Part shown: positions 1-5,304 of the stretch, in pieces
Position numbering within the stretch: position 1 is the first letter of the stretch
How the letters are laid out: each line of letters begins with the position of its first letter
NCBI GenBank assembly: GCA_913064995.1
Contig: CAJYBL010000116.1
Location: forward strand, 1-5,304
Origin: an uncultured Alphaproteobacteria bacterium
GTDB taxonomy: Bacteria > Pseudomonadota > Alphaproteobacteria > Puniceispirillales > Puniceispirillaceae
Direction of reading: 5' to 3'
DNA length: 5,304 bases
Notes under the pieces: generated by a model
The model's input: only the letters and a program-made list of their open reading frames with translations
What the model was told of the DNA's origin: nothing
Databases searched by the model: none
Program-made: the position numbers and the translations under genes

Positions 1-584
1 ACCGCCTATTGCTTCGGGCTGATAATGCTGATCAGCGTTTGACCGATCGCGGCTTGGCGATTGGCTGTGTTGGGTCGGTTCGCAAAAAAGCATGGCGAGC
101 AAAATCGGCTGATTTGAAGGCGGCTCGGTTGATGCTTGAGACAAGCATTCAGCCTGCTAAGGCGGTTGCCGCTGCTGGTTTGCCATCGCCGCGTGATGGT
201 GCAGCGCGTAGTGCTGCTGATCTATTGACGCTTGAATCGATTGGCATTGCCGAGATTTTGCCGCTTTGGCCCACGCTGGAGGTGATTTCGCCGCGTTTAC
301 ATAGCCAGCTTGAGGCTGATTACCGCTATGCCGGCTATGTTGATCGCCAGCAGGCCGATATTGACGCGCTTCGCCGTGATGAGGCCGTGACAATTCCGGC
401 GCAGATTGATTTTGCCGCTGTTGGCGGGCTATCCGCTGAATCAAAAGATATTTTGCGGCGGTTTCAGCCGGAAACGATTGGCCATGCCAACCGCCTTCCC
501 GGTTTGACACCGGCGGCGGTCGTTGCCGTGCTTCGCCATATCAAACGCCAGCAGAAACATGCCAAAGTAAGAGCTGTATTGTGA
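1..584 (+). CDS. mnmG: MnmG (GidA), tRNA uridine-34 cmnm5 modification enzyme, C-terminal part
   Basis: FAD-dependent MnmG works with the GTPase MnmE to place the carboxymethylaminomethyl group on the wobble uridine (U34) of certain tRNAs in the cytoplasm. The frame is open from the left edge (first full codon at 3-5), so the 5' part lies outside and this is not a truncated gene. About 193 residues are visible, roughly the last third of a family protein of about 620. The fragment opens with RLLLRADNADQRLT, the conserved start of the helical C-terminal region, and carries YRYAGYVDRQ (from base 321) and the signature block GLSAESKDILRRF...ETIGHANRLPGLTPAA (about 426-521), the region known in the family to contact MnmE and tRNA. 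A basic tail, KRQQKHAKVRAVL, runs slightly past the usual end and creates the 4-base GTGA overlap with rsmG, which suggests translational coupling. FAD-binding motifs are outside the window. Confidence 0.96.
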   Translation, partial: RLLLRADNADQRLTDRGLAIGCVGSVRKKAWRAKSADLKAARLMLETSIQPAKAVAAAGLPSPRDGAARSAADLLTLESIGIAEILPLWPTLEVISPRLHSQLEADYRYAGYVDRQQADIDALRRDEAVTIPAQIDFAAVGGLSAESKDILRRFQPETIGHANRLPGLTPAAVVAVLRHIKRQQKHAKVRAVL

Positions 585-1180
585 CCCCTGACCAGGTTGG
601 CAAATTGCTGAATGTTTCACGTGAAACAATCGATAAATTTCGGATGTATTTAACCTTGTTAGAAAAATGGCAACGTCGGATCAATCTTGTGTCCAACAGC
701 ACGCTTGCTGATGCGTGGCAGCGTCATATTCTCGATTCGGGGCAATTGGCGGCCTATTACCCACCCCAGACACGGCATATTCTTGATGTTGGCAGTGGTG
801 CTGGTTTTCCCGGGCTTGTTCTGGCTATTATGGGTGGTGTGATGGTTGATCTGGTCGAGTCCGACCAACGCAAAGCGGTGTTTTTATCAACCGTTGTTCG
901 CGAACTTGGCCTGTCAGCCAAGGTTCATAGTCAGCGTATCGAAACAATGCCCAATCTTTGTGCTGATGTGATTACCGCGCGCGCCGTGGCGCCCCTACCT
1001 AAACTATTGAATTTAATCGAAACGCAGGTCAATCCTGAATGCGTCTGTTTGTTTTTAAAAGGCGCATCGGTCGAAGATGAATTGACCAATTTGCAATCTT
1101 ATTCCACTATGATTTGTGAAACACATCCAAGTCTTTCCGGCTCAACTGGCGTTGTTTTAGAAATGAAAAATTCGCTCTAA
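581..1180 (+). CDS. rsmG: RsmG (GidB), 16S rRNA (guanine-527-N7)-methyltransferase
   Basis: SAM-dependent methyltransferase that makes m7G at position 527 (E. coli numbering) in the 530 loop of 16S rRNA. The 199-residue product is close to the roughly 207 of the E. coli enzyme. Visible family features are a helical N-terminus with LLEKWQRRINLVS (26-38), the HILDS motif (49-53), the SAM-binding loop ILDVGSGAGFPG (67-78), the acidic VESD strand end (92-95), RAVAPL (134-139) and FLKG (158-161). The GTG start at 581 overlaps the mnmG TGA as GTGA, with a weak purine stretch TAAGAG (568-573) seven bases upstream. The next in-frame ATG (644) would remove the conserved N-terminal helix, so GTG is preferred. 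Codons 11-16 contain a perfect parS site. The gene lies between mnmG and parAB, its usual place in many bacteria. Confidence 0.97.
   Translation: MTPDQVGKLLNVSRETIDKFRMYLTLLEKWQRRINLVSNSTLADAWQRHILDSGQLAAYYPPQTRHILDVGSGAGFPGLVLAIMGGVMVDLVESDQRKAVFLSTVVRELGLSAKVHSQRIETMPNLCADVITARAVAPLPKLLNLIETQVNPECVCLFLKGASVEDELTNLQSYSTMICETHPSLSGSTGVVLEMKNSL
613..628. other. parS: parS centromere site, perfect 16-bp palindrome within rsmG
   Basis: The sequence TGTTTCACGTGAAACA is a perfect inverted repeat and is identical to the canonical chromosomal parS consensus first defined in Bacillus subtilis and conserved across most bacteria. ParB dimers load here, bind CTP, slide onto flanking DNA and form the partition complex moved by ParA. 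The site starts on the last base of the rsmG Asn-11 codon and covers Val-Ser-Arg-Glu-Thr (12-16). It lies about 610 bases upstream of parA and 1.4 kb upstream of parB. It is the only full match I found; single half-sites elsewhere (for example GTGAAACA at 1116-1123) lack a matching second arm. Confidence 0.96.
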
Positions 1181-1237
1181 ATTGTGGCGAGTGATAACTG
1201 GCACTTTTAAAGTCCCAAATGGGCAGGGTTTGTTGAG

Positions 1238-2020
1238 ATGACTTCTTCATTGCGGATTATTGCAATTGCCAATCAAAAAGGTGGTGTTGGAAAAACCACC
1301 ACTTCGGTGAATCTGGCAACAGCTTTGGCGGCGTGTGGGCGGCGGGTTCTGCTTGTTGATTTTGACCCGCAAGGCAATGCCAGTACGGGTCTTGGTGTTG
1401 ATGATGATGATCGTGCGGCGAATAGCTATCGACTTGTTACGGGTGAAGTGACGGCAAAGGCGGCGATTCGGGAAAGCAATGTTGCTGGCCTTGATATTAT
1501 TGCGGCGGTGGTTGATTTATCAGCTGCCGAAATTGAACTGACCACGATTGACCGGCGCGAATTCCGGTTGGCGGATGCGCTTGAGCCCATTGTGGCGGGT
1601 TATGATTATATCATTATCGATTGCCCGCCCTCATTGGGCTTGTTAACGGTGAATGCGCTTTGTGCTGCTCATAGCGTTCTGGTGCCGTTGCAATGCGAAT
1701 TTTATGCGCTTGAAGGCTTGTCGCAATTGATGCGGACAATTGCATCGGTTCAAGGTGGGCTAAACCGGCAATTGGCGATGCAGGGTATCGTTCTAACCAT
1801 GTATGATGCCCGAAATAAATTATCTGAACAGGTTGCAAATGATGTTCGCACCCATCTTGGCAATCTTGTCTATAATACTGTAATTCCAAGAAATGTTCGC
1901 ATTTCTGAGGCGCCGTCCTTTGGCCAACCTGTGTTGATTTATGATTTGAATTGCGTTGGGTCAAAGGCCTATATTGCGCTTGCCGCCGAATTGCTCGAGC
2001 AAGAAAAGGAAGCTGCTTAA
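1238..2020 (+). CDS. parA: ParA (Soj), chromosome-partitioning ATPase
   Basis: Cytoplasmic, nucleoid-binding Walker-type ATPase that moves ParB-parS complexes and so separates newly replicated origins. At 260 residues it is the short chromosomal (Soj) type, without the N-terminal helix-turn-helix of plasmid P1-type ParA. The deviant Walker A motif KGGVGKTT is at 14-21 with both lysines (14 and 19) present. Walker A' (LLVDFDPQGN, 38-47) and Walker B (YIIIDCPPSLG, 124-134) are intact, and VIPRNVRISEAPSFGQP (about 215-231) is the conserved C-terminal block linked to DNA binding in this family. The ATG at 1238 follows AGGG (1225-1228) by nine bases and puts the P-loop at its usual distance from the N-terminus. 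The 57-base gap after rsmG contains no convincing promoter or terminator, so transcription may come from upstream. The stop shares one base with the parB start. Confidence 0.98.
   Translation: MTSSLRIIAIANQKGGVGKTTTSVNLATALAACGRRVLLVDFDPQGNASTGLGVDDDDRAANSYRLVTGEVTAKAAIRESNVAGLDIIAAVVDLSAAEIELTTIDRREFRLADALEPIVAGYDYIIIDCPPSLGLLTVNALCAAHSVLVPLQCEFYALEGLSQLMRTIASVQGGLNRQLAMQGIVLTMYDARNKLSEQVANDVRTHLGNLVYNTVIPRNVRISEAPSFGQPVLIYDLNCVGSKAYIALAAELLEQEKEAA
2006..2010 (+). promoter_or_regulatory. Ribosome binding site supporting the parB start
   Basis: AAGGA lies nine bases before the ATG at 2020 and inside the 3' end of parA. The same frame is open back to an ATG at 1951, but that start would add 23 residues encoded by parA sequence that resemble no ParB. 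The TAATG junction, this Shine-Dalgarno-like element and the Ser/Lys-rich N-terminus that follows all favour 2020. Confidence 0.6.
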
Positions 2021-2958
2021 TGTCGTCAAAAACGCCGCCAGCTGCGTCATCATCGAAAAAAACCGCCTCGCGGGGGCTTGGCCGTGGCCTCTCATCGCTT
2101 CTTGGAGATAGCGGTATTGCCACCGCCACCGGCGCAACCGCATCATCATCTGATGCTGCCGGCGCGCCAGCGGCGACCGGGTTTCAGGACATCCCGATTG
2201 AATGGATTAATGTTGGGCCTTGGCAGCCACGACGCCGGTTTGATAAGGTGGGTTTGGATGAACTTGCTTCATCAATTCGGCAAAAAGGTATTGTCCAGCC
2301 GATTTTGCTGCGTCCAACGCCCGATAAGCCAACACGTTATCAGCTTGTCGCTGGTGAACGGCGCTGGCGGGCGGCACAATTGGCCAAAATCCATCAGGTG
2401 CCAGCGATTATTCGTGAATTAACTGATGCTGAATGTTATGAGATAGCCCTGATTGAAAATATCCAGCGAAGTGACCTTAGCGTGATTGAAGAGTCGCAAG
2501 GCTATCAAAAACTGCTTGAAACCAATCGCTACACACAAGAACAACTATCTGATATAATTGGAAAATCACGAAGTCATATTGCCAATCTTCTGCGGCTTTT
2601 GCTGCTTCCGCCCTCGGTTCAAAGCCTGTTGCTTGACCGGAAAATTACCATGGGACAAGCGCGGCCATTAATTGGCCATGATCAAGCCGAAGCATTGGCC
2701 AAGATGATTGTGGTAAAAGGTCTGTCGGCGCGGCAAGCTGAAGCTTTGGCGAAACAACCCGCTAGCCAATCTGACCAAAAATCTAGGCCACCAGAAAAAT
2801 CAGCCGATATCAAAGCGCTCGAAAAACAGGCAGCGGACAAGCTGGGGCTAGCGTTTCATATTGATTGGAACGCGGCTAAAGACCGCGGTAAGGTCACCAT
2901 TGACTGCCAATCGCTTGACCAGATGACCAACTTACTGGCGCAGCTTGGCATCCGCTAG
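2020..2958 (+). CDS. parB: ParB (Spo0J), parS-binding CTPase and chromosome-partitioning protein
   Basis: DNA-binding CTP switch that loads at parS, spreads along DNA as a clamp and activates ParA. The product has 312 residues from the ATG at 2020. The N-terminal tail carries RGLGRGLSSLLGD (18-30), the conserved basic segment that contacts ParA, followed by an Ala/Ser/Thr-rich linker (about 31-54). The CTP-binding N domain shows IVQPILLRP (91-99), GERRWRAA (112-119) and ENIQR (146-150), matching the family's nucleotide-binding boxes. A helix-turn-helix follows (TQEQLSDIIGKSRSHIANLLRLL, 172-194). After a polar linker (about 247-262), a C-terminal dimerisation domain ends in QSLDQMTNLLAQLGIR. 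The family's usual GHAR motif reads GQAR (212-215). The gene overlaps the parA stop by one base (TAATG) and ends on a CTAG shared with the convergent holA. A matching parS lies upstream in rsmG. Confidence 0.97.
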   Translation: MSSKTPPAASSSKKTASRGLGRGLSSLLGDSGIATATGATASSSDAAGAPAATGFQDIPIEWINVGPWQPRRRFDKVGLDELASSIRQKGIVQPILLRPTPDKPTRYQLVAGERRWRAAQLAKIHQVPAIIRELTDAECYEIALIENIQRSDLSVIEESQGYQKLLETNRYTQEQLSDIIGKSRSHIANLLRLLLLPPSVQSLLLDRKITMGQARPLIGHDQAEALAKMIVVKGLSARQAEALAKQPASQSDQKSRPPEKSADIKALEKQAADKLGLAFHIDWNAAKDRGKVTIDCQSLDQMTNLLAQLGIR

Positions 2959-3974
2959 CGTGGGGCACGAAGACAGATCCCAAGAAGGCTTTGCGCGGTA
3001 CAAAGCTGATCATTAATCCCGCCAGATTTCAATTGTAATTCAATATCTTGTAGCCGATTCACCACATCCATTGCCAAATCTGGCCGCCAGCGCCGAAGAT
3101 GCGCTTGCAACCGGTCTTGAAGCTTGAAATGCGGTGGTGGGCGCAGGCTACGAAGTGCATTTTGCGCTGATTGGCCTGCCGCCATGGCGTGACTGGCAAG
3201 GCCCAATTGCCGGAAATAGGTTTGGCACCCCCGGACGATCATTACTGCATTGGCATCTTCATACCATGCTTTTTGCAACGCCTGTTGCAAGCGGCCAACC
3301 GCACCGCTGGCAAGGGCATCGGCAATATCATCAATTGCTAAAAGCGCACTATCGCCAAGTGCGATGCGCACATCATCAGCGTTAAGCTTGCCACCTGGCC
3401 CTGCCATTAACGCAAGTTTTGCAATTTCGCTTTGCGATGAGGCGCGGTCACTGCCAAGTCTTTCAACAATGATATCAAGCGCAGCGCGGCTTGCCGTTAC
3501 CTGATCGCCGGCAAATATACTTGTCGCCAATGCGCGGATATCGCCAATATTGTCAGCATAGCAACCAATTGATGCGGCGGTTTTGCTGGTTTCAAAAAGT
3601 TTGACAATCGCATGTTTGGTCGTTGTTTCGCTTGCTTCGACAATGATGATCGTATCGGCAAGCGGCTTGGCCAGCGCCAATTTGCAGGCCTCAAGCAATT
3701 CAGTGCCGCGGCCTTTGACCAAAACAACACGGTAGTCACCAAAAGCCGGAATCGCGGCGGTTGAATCGGCAATCAAGCCTGCCTCGCCTGACATCATATC
3801 ACCGGTCAGGCGGGTCACCGAAAACACATCATCAAGATTGTCGCTGAAAAGATGGGCAAATTGTTTGGCGCGTTCGCTAATCATGCCCAAATCATTGCCA
3901 TGAAACAGAACAGCGGCAATTTCGGCTGGCGGTTTGGTTAGAAAGTTGGCGATTTGGCGCGCGGCGATTTTCAT
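2955..3974 (-). CDS. holA: HolA, DNA polymerase III delta subunit (clamp-loader wrench)
   Basis: The delta subunit of the clamp-loader complex opens the beta sliding clamp so that it can be placed on primed DNA at the replication fork. The 339-residue product is close to E. coli HolA (343). Alphaproteobacterial features are AAVLFHGNDLGMISERA near the N-terminus (20-36), the degenerate nucleotide-binding fold with no P-loop expected, GSDRASSQSEIAKLALM (174-190) in the middle domain, and the C-terminal collar with LRPPPHFKLQDRLQAHLRRW (277-296). The start is the ATG at 3974, 16 bases after the lptE stop. No clear Shine-Dalgarno sequence precedes it, so coupling to lptE translation is likely. 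The stop codon lies on the same CTAG as the parB stop, giving a 4-base tail-to-tail overlap. Overall divergence from model proteins is typical for HolA. Confidence 0.93.
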   Translation of the reverse strand: MKIAARQIANFLTKPPAEIAAVLFHGNDLGMISERAKQFAHLFSDNLDDVFSVTRLTGDMMSGEAGLIADSTAAIPAFGDYRVVLVKGRGTELLEACKLALAKPLADTIIIVEASETTTKHAIVKLFETSKTAASIGCYADNIGDIRALATSIFAGDQVTASRAALDIIVERLGSDRASSQSEIAKLALMAGPGGKLNADDVRIALGDSALLAIDDIADALASGAVGRLQQALQKAWYEDANAVMIVRGCQTYFRQLGLASHAMAAGQSAQNALRSLRPPPHFKLQDRLQAHLRRWRPDLAMDVVNRLQDIELQLKSGGINDQLCTAQSLLGICLRAPR

Positions 3975-3990
3975 CCGATGGCCATAGGGG

Positions 3991-4485
3991 CTATTGGCTT
4001 TGGTTCAGGAAATAAAGCTGTAGCCGCCGCACAACACGCTGTGCCAGCAAGATGGCAAGCCTTTCGCGGGCATGGGTTTCAGATTTATCCTGACCATAAA
4101 GTGACGTCACGGCACCAAGCGTTGCATCAGCGGTAATGCTATCAGTAATTAGCGTTTCACCGTCGGGAAGGCTACGAAGCTCAAAATTGGCGGCCATGGT
4201 CATTTTTTTCAATGTCGAGCTAGCGCCCTGGACCGATAATGTATTTGACGCGCTAACCGAGATTGATGAAATTAGGTCATAATTTTCAACCGCTTTACCG
4301 CCAATATGCAGCAATTTGCGCAATTCGCGACCGTAGAGCTGACCTTCCCGCCCCGACACGTCTTTAACCGCAATCTGCTGCAAGCTTCGCAGATTTTCGT
4401 TTCCAAGCTGGCGAATGGTTACATCACCACAATTGGTTAAAATCAGGCTGCATAGCATGATGATGCTAAGTTGAAATGACTTCAT
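3991..4485 (-). CDS. lptE: LptE-like LPS-assembly lipoprotein, atypical N-terminus
   Basis: LptE is the outer-membrane lipoprotein that plugs the LptD barrel and helps insert lipopolysaccharide into the outer leaflet. From the ATG at 4485 the product has 164 residues: a short basic start (MK), a hydrophobic stretch and a candidate lipidation Cys at 19 (LILTNC), with Gly at +2, compatible with outer-membrane sorting. The C-terminal block SLYGQDKSETHARERLAILLAQRVVRRLQLYF (128-159) is the clearest family match. Two oddities are Asn at the -1 lipobox position and the absence of the CGFRPLY motif usual after the Cys in alphaproteobacterial LptE. An in-frame ATG at 4521 would overlap leuS by 14 bases and put 12 extra residues before the signal peptide; the inner ATG, with GGAA 11 bases upstream, is preferred. 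Position between leuS and holA supports the call. Confidence 0.85.
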   Translation of the reverse strand: MKSFQLSIIMLCSLILTNCGDVTIRQLGNENLRSLQQIAVKDVSGREGQLYGRELRKLLHIGGKAVENYDLISSISVSASNTLSVQGASSTLKKMTMAANFELRSLPDGETLITDSITADATLGAVTSLYGQDKSETHARERLAILLAQRVVRRLQLYFLNQSQ

Positions 4486-4507
4486 CGAAGCTATATTTCC
4501 AAATAGG

Positions 4508-5304
4508 CTAGATAACCACATTGATAATCCTGTTTTTCACCACAATCACTTTTCTTGGCGTCTTGCCATCAAGATAGCGGATAATCGCTGGTGATGCCAG
4601 CGCGCGTGCTTCGGCATCATCGGCCTCGCAATCGCGCGGCAGCATGATGGTATCACGAAGCTTGCCATTCACCTGAATGCCAATTTCGATTTCATTATCA
4701 GTGGCAAGGCTTGCATCGGCTTGTGGCCAGTCAGATTGTGCCAAAAGCGTGCTATGGCCGAGATTTTGCCAGATTTCTTCGGCAACATGGGGCGACAAAG
4801 GCGCTAATAGCTGGGTCAATGTCTCAATGCCAAACCGTTTGGCCTCGGCGGCACCCTTGTCAGCGGCTTTGACATCGGCAATTGCATTGGCAAGCATATG
4901 AAGCTGAGCCACTGCACGGTTAAAGCGGAAATTTTCAATATCCGCCGACAGGCCAATGATCGATTTATGCGCCATCCGCACAAGCGAAAGCGCGCTTGCC
5001 GCGCTATCATCCAAGGGGGATGCACCAAGTGGTGCAAGATTGGGATCTTGTGACATGCGCCAGACCCGCTTTAAAAAGCGTGATGCGCCTTCAACGCCCG
5101 ACTCAGTCCATTCCATATCGCGTTCAGGTGGCGAATCTGACAGCATGAACAGCCGCGCCGTATCGGCACCATAATTCTGAATGATCAATTCAGGATCAAC
5201 GACATTGCGTTTTGACTTGCTCATCTTTTCGATGCGGCCTTCGGTGACCTTGCTACCATTACTCGTTTGCACCCATTTATCGCCCTTCTTGACGACGTCG
5301 GTTG
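4508..5304 (-). CDS. leuS: Leucyl-tRNA synthetase, C-terminal part
   Basis: Class Ia aminoacyl-tRNA synthetase that charges tRNA-Leu with leucine in the cytoplasm. The frame stays open to the right edge, so the N-terminal two thirds (catalytic fold start and editing domain) lie outside. Visible are 264 residues of an enzyme usually about 850-870 long. They begin with TDVVKKGDKW and include the catalytic KMSKS loop at 5213-5227, then NYGADTARLFMLSDSPPERDMEW, the helical anticodon-binding domain with LLAPLSPHVAEEIW, and the small C-terminal tRNA-binding domain with VNGKLRDTIMLP and GKTPRKVIVVKNRIINVVI, which is the normal family end. The stop at 4508-4510 is 22 bases before the preferred lptE start, so leuS, lptE and holA probably share a transcript from a promoter outside the window. 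Nothing looks degraded. Confidence 0.98.
   Translation of the reverse strand, partial: TDVVKKGDKWVQTSNGSKVTEGRIEKMSKSKRNVVDPELIIQNYGADTARLFMLSDSPPERDMEWTESGVEGASRFLKRVWRMSQDPNLAPLGASPLDDSAASALSLVRMAHKSIIGLSADIENFRFNRAVAQLHMLANAIADVKAADKGAAEAKRFGIETLTQLLAPLSPHVAEEIWQNLGHSTLLAQSDWPQADASLATDNEIEIGIQVNGKLRDTIMLPRDCEADDAEARALASPAIIRYLDGKTPRKVIVVKNRIINVVI

Noticed and set aside
1116..1123. Possible second parS (GTGAAACA) near the 3' end of rsmG
   Set aside because: Only one half-site is present; the eight bases to its left match the other arm at just two positions.
1182..1210. Candidate parA promoter (TTGTGG, 17 bases, TTTTAA)
   Set aside because: About three of six matches in each box is no better than expected by chance in a 57-base spacer.
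1951..2019. Earlier in-frame ATG for parB at 1951
   Set aside because: The 23 extra residues derive from parA coding sequence, look unlike ParB, and the TAATG start at 2020 has a suitable ribosome binding site.
2056..2062. Run of seven A in parB as a programmed frameshift site
   Set aside because: The phase (codons AAA AAA ACC) does not fit a -1 slippery heptamer, and the frame continues normally into a full ParB.
1614..2129. 171-residue open frame on the - strand opposite parA/parB
   Set aside because: It is rich in Arg, His and Gln with no recognisable motif and lies opposite two well-supported genes, so it is a shadow frame.
2988..3006. Hairpin GCTTTG / CAAAGC near the parB-holA junction as a terminator
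   Set aside because: The stem is only six pairs with a seven-base loop, has no adjacent T-tract on either strand, and lies in holA coding sequence.
4152..4162. parS-like GTTTCAC in lptE
   Set aside because: The right arm (CGTCGG...) does not match GTGAAAC, so there is no palindrome.
4981..4998. CAAGCG / CGCTTG inverted repeat in leuS
   Set aside because: Six-base arms in GC-rich coding sequence with no supporting context are expected by chance.
1..5304. Replication origin or DnaA boxes, expected near mnmG-rsmG-parAB
   Set aside because: I found no match to TTATCCACA or a close cluster, and no long AT-rich intergenic region; the origin, if near, is outside the window.

Overview
The window is ordinary chromosomal core sequence from a bacterium, most likely an alphaproteobacterium of moderate G+C (about half by eye). 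It holds two convergent gene blocks. The + strand reads mnmG (3' part) - rsmG - parA - parB. The - strand reads leuS (3' part) - lptE - holA. This order, with parB meeting holA tail to tail, is familiar in Alphaproteobacteria, and the protein sequences fit that class. A marine lineage such as SAR116 would fit the composition, but that is only a guess. All visible genes look intact; the two at the edges are cut by the window, not broken.

Left block (1-2958): the C-terminal third of MnmG (tRNA wobble-uridine modification) overlaps by 4 bases the GTG start of rsmG (16S rRNA m7G methyltransferase). After a 57-base spacer come parA and parB, joined as TAATG. A perfect 16-bp parS centromere, TGTTTCACGTGAAACA (613-628), lies inside the rsmG coding sequence, where it is read as the peptide VSRET. 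The DNA site, the ParB that binds it and the ParA ATPase that moves the complex therefore sit within about 2.4 kb, which points to an origin-proximal location. I see no oriC or DnaA-box cluster in the window.

Right block (2955-5304, - strand): the C-terminal part of leucyl-tRNA synthetase from just before its KMSKS loop, then the LPS-assembly lipoprotein gene lptE, then holA (DNA polymerase III delta). Spacings are 22 and 16 bases, so they probably form one transcript. holA and parB end on the same CTAG tetranucleotide, leaving no intergenic room for a terminator.

The most notable points are the parS site encoded within rsmG, the shared CTAG stop, and an atypical LptE N-terminus (Asn before the lipobox Cys, and no Phe-x-Pro-Leu-Tyr after it). 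I found no mobile element, CRISPR array, RNA gene, or sign of a new multi-gene system.
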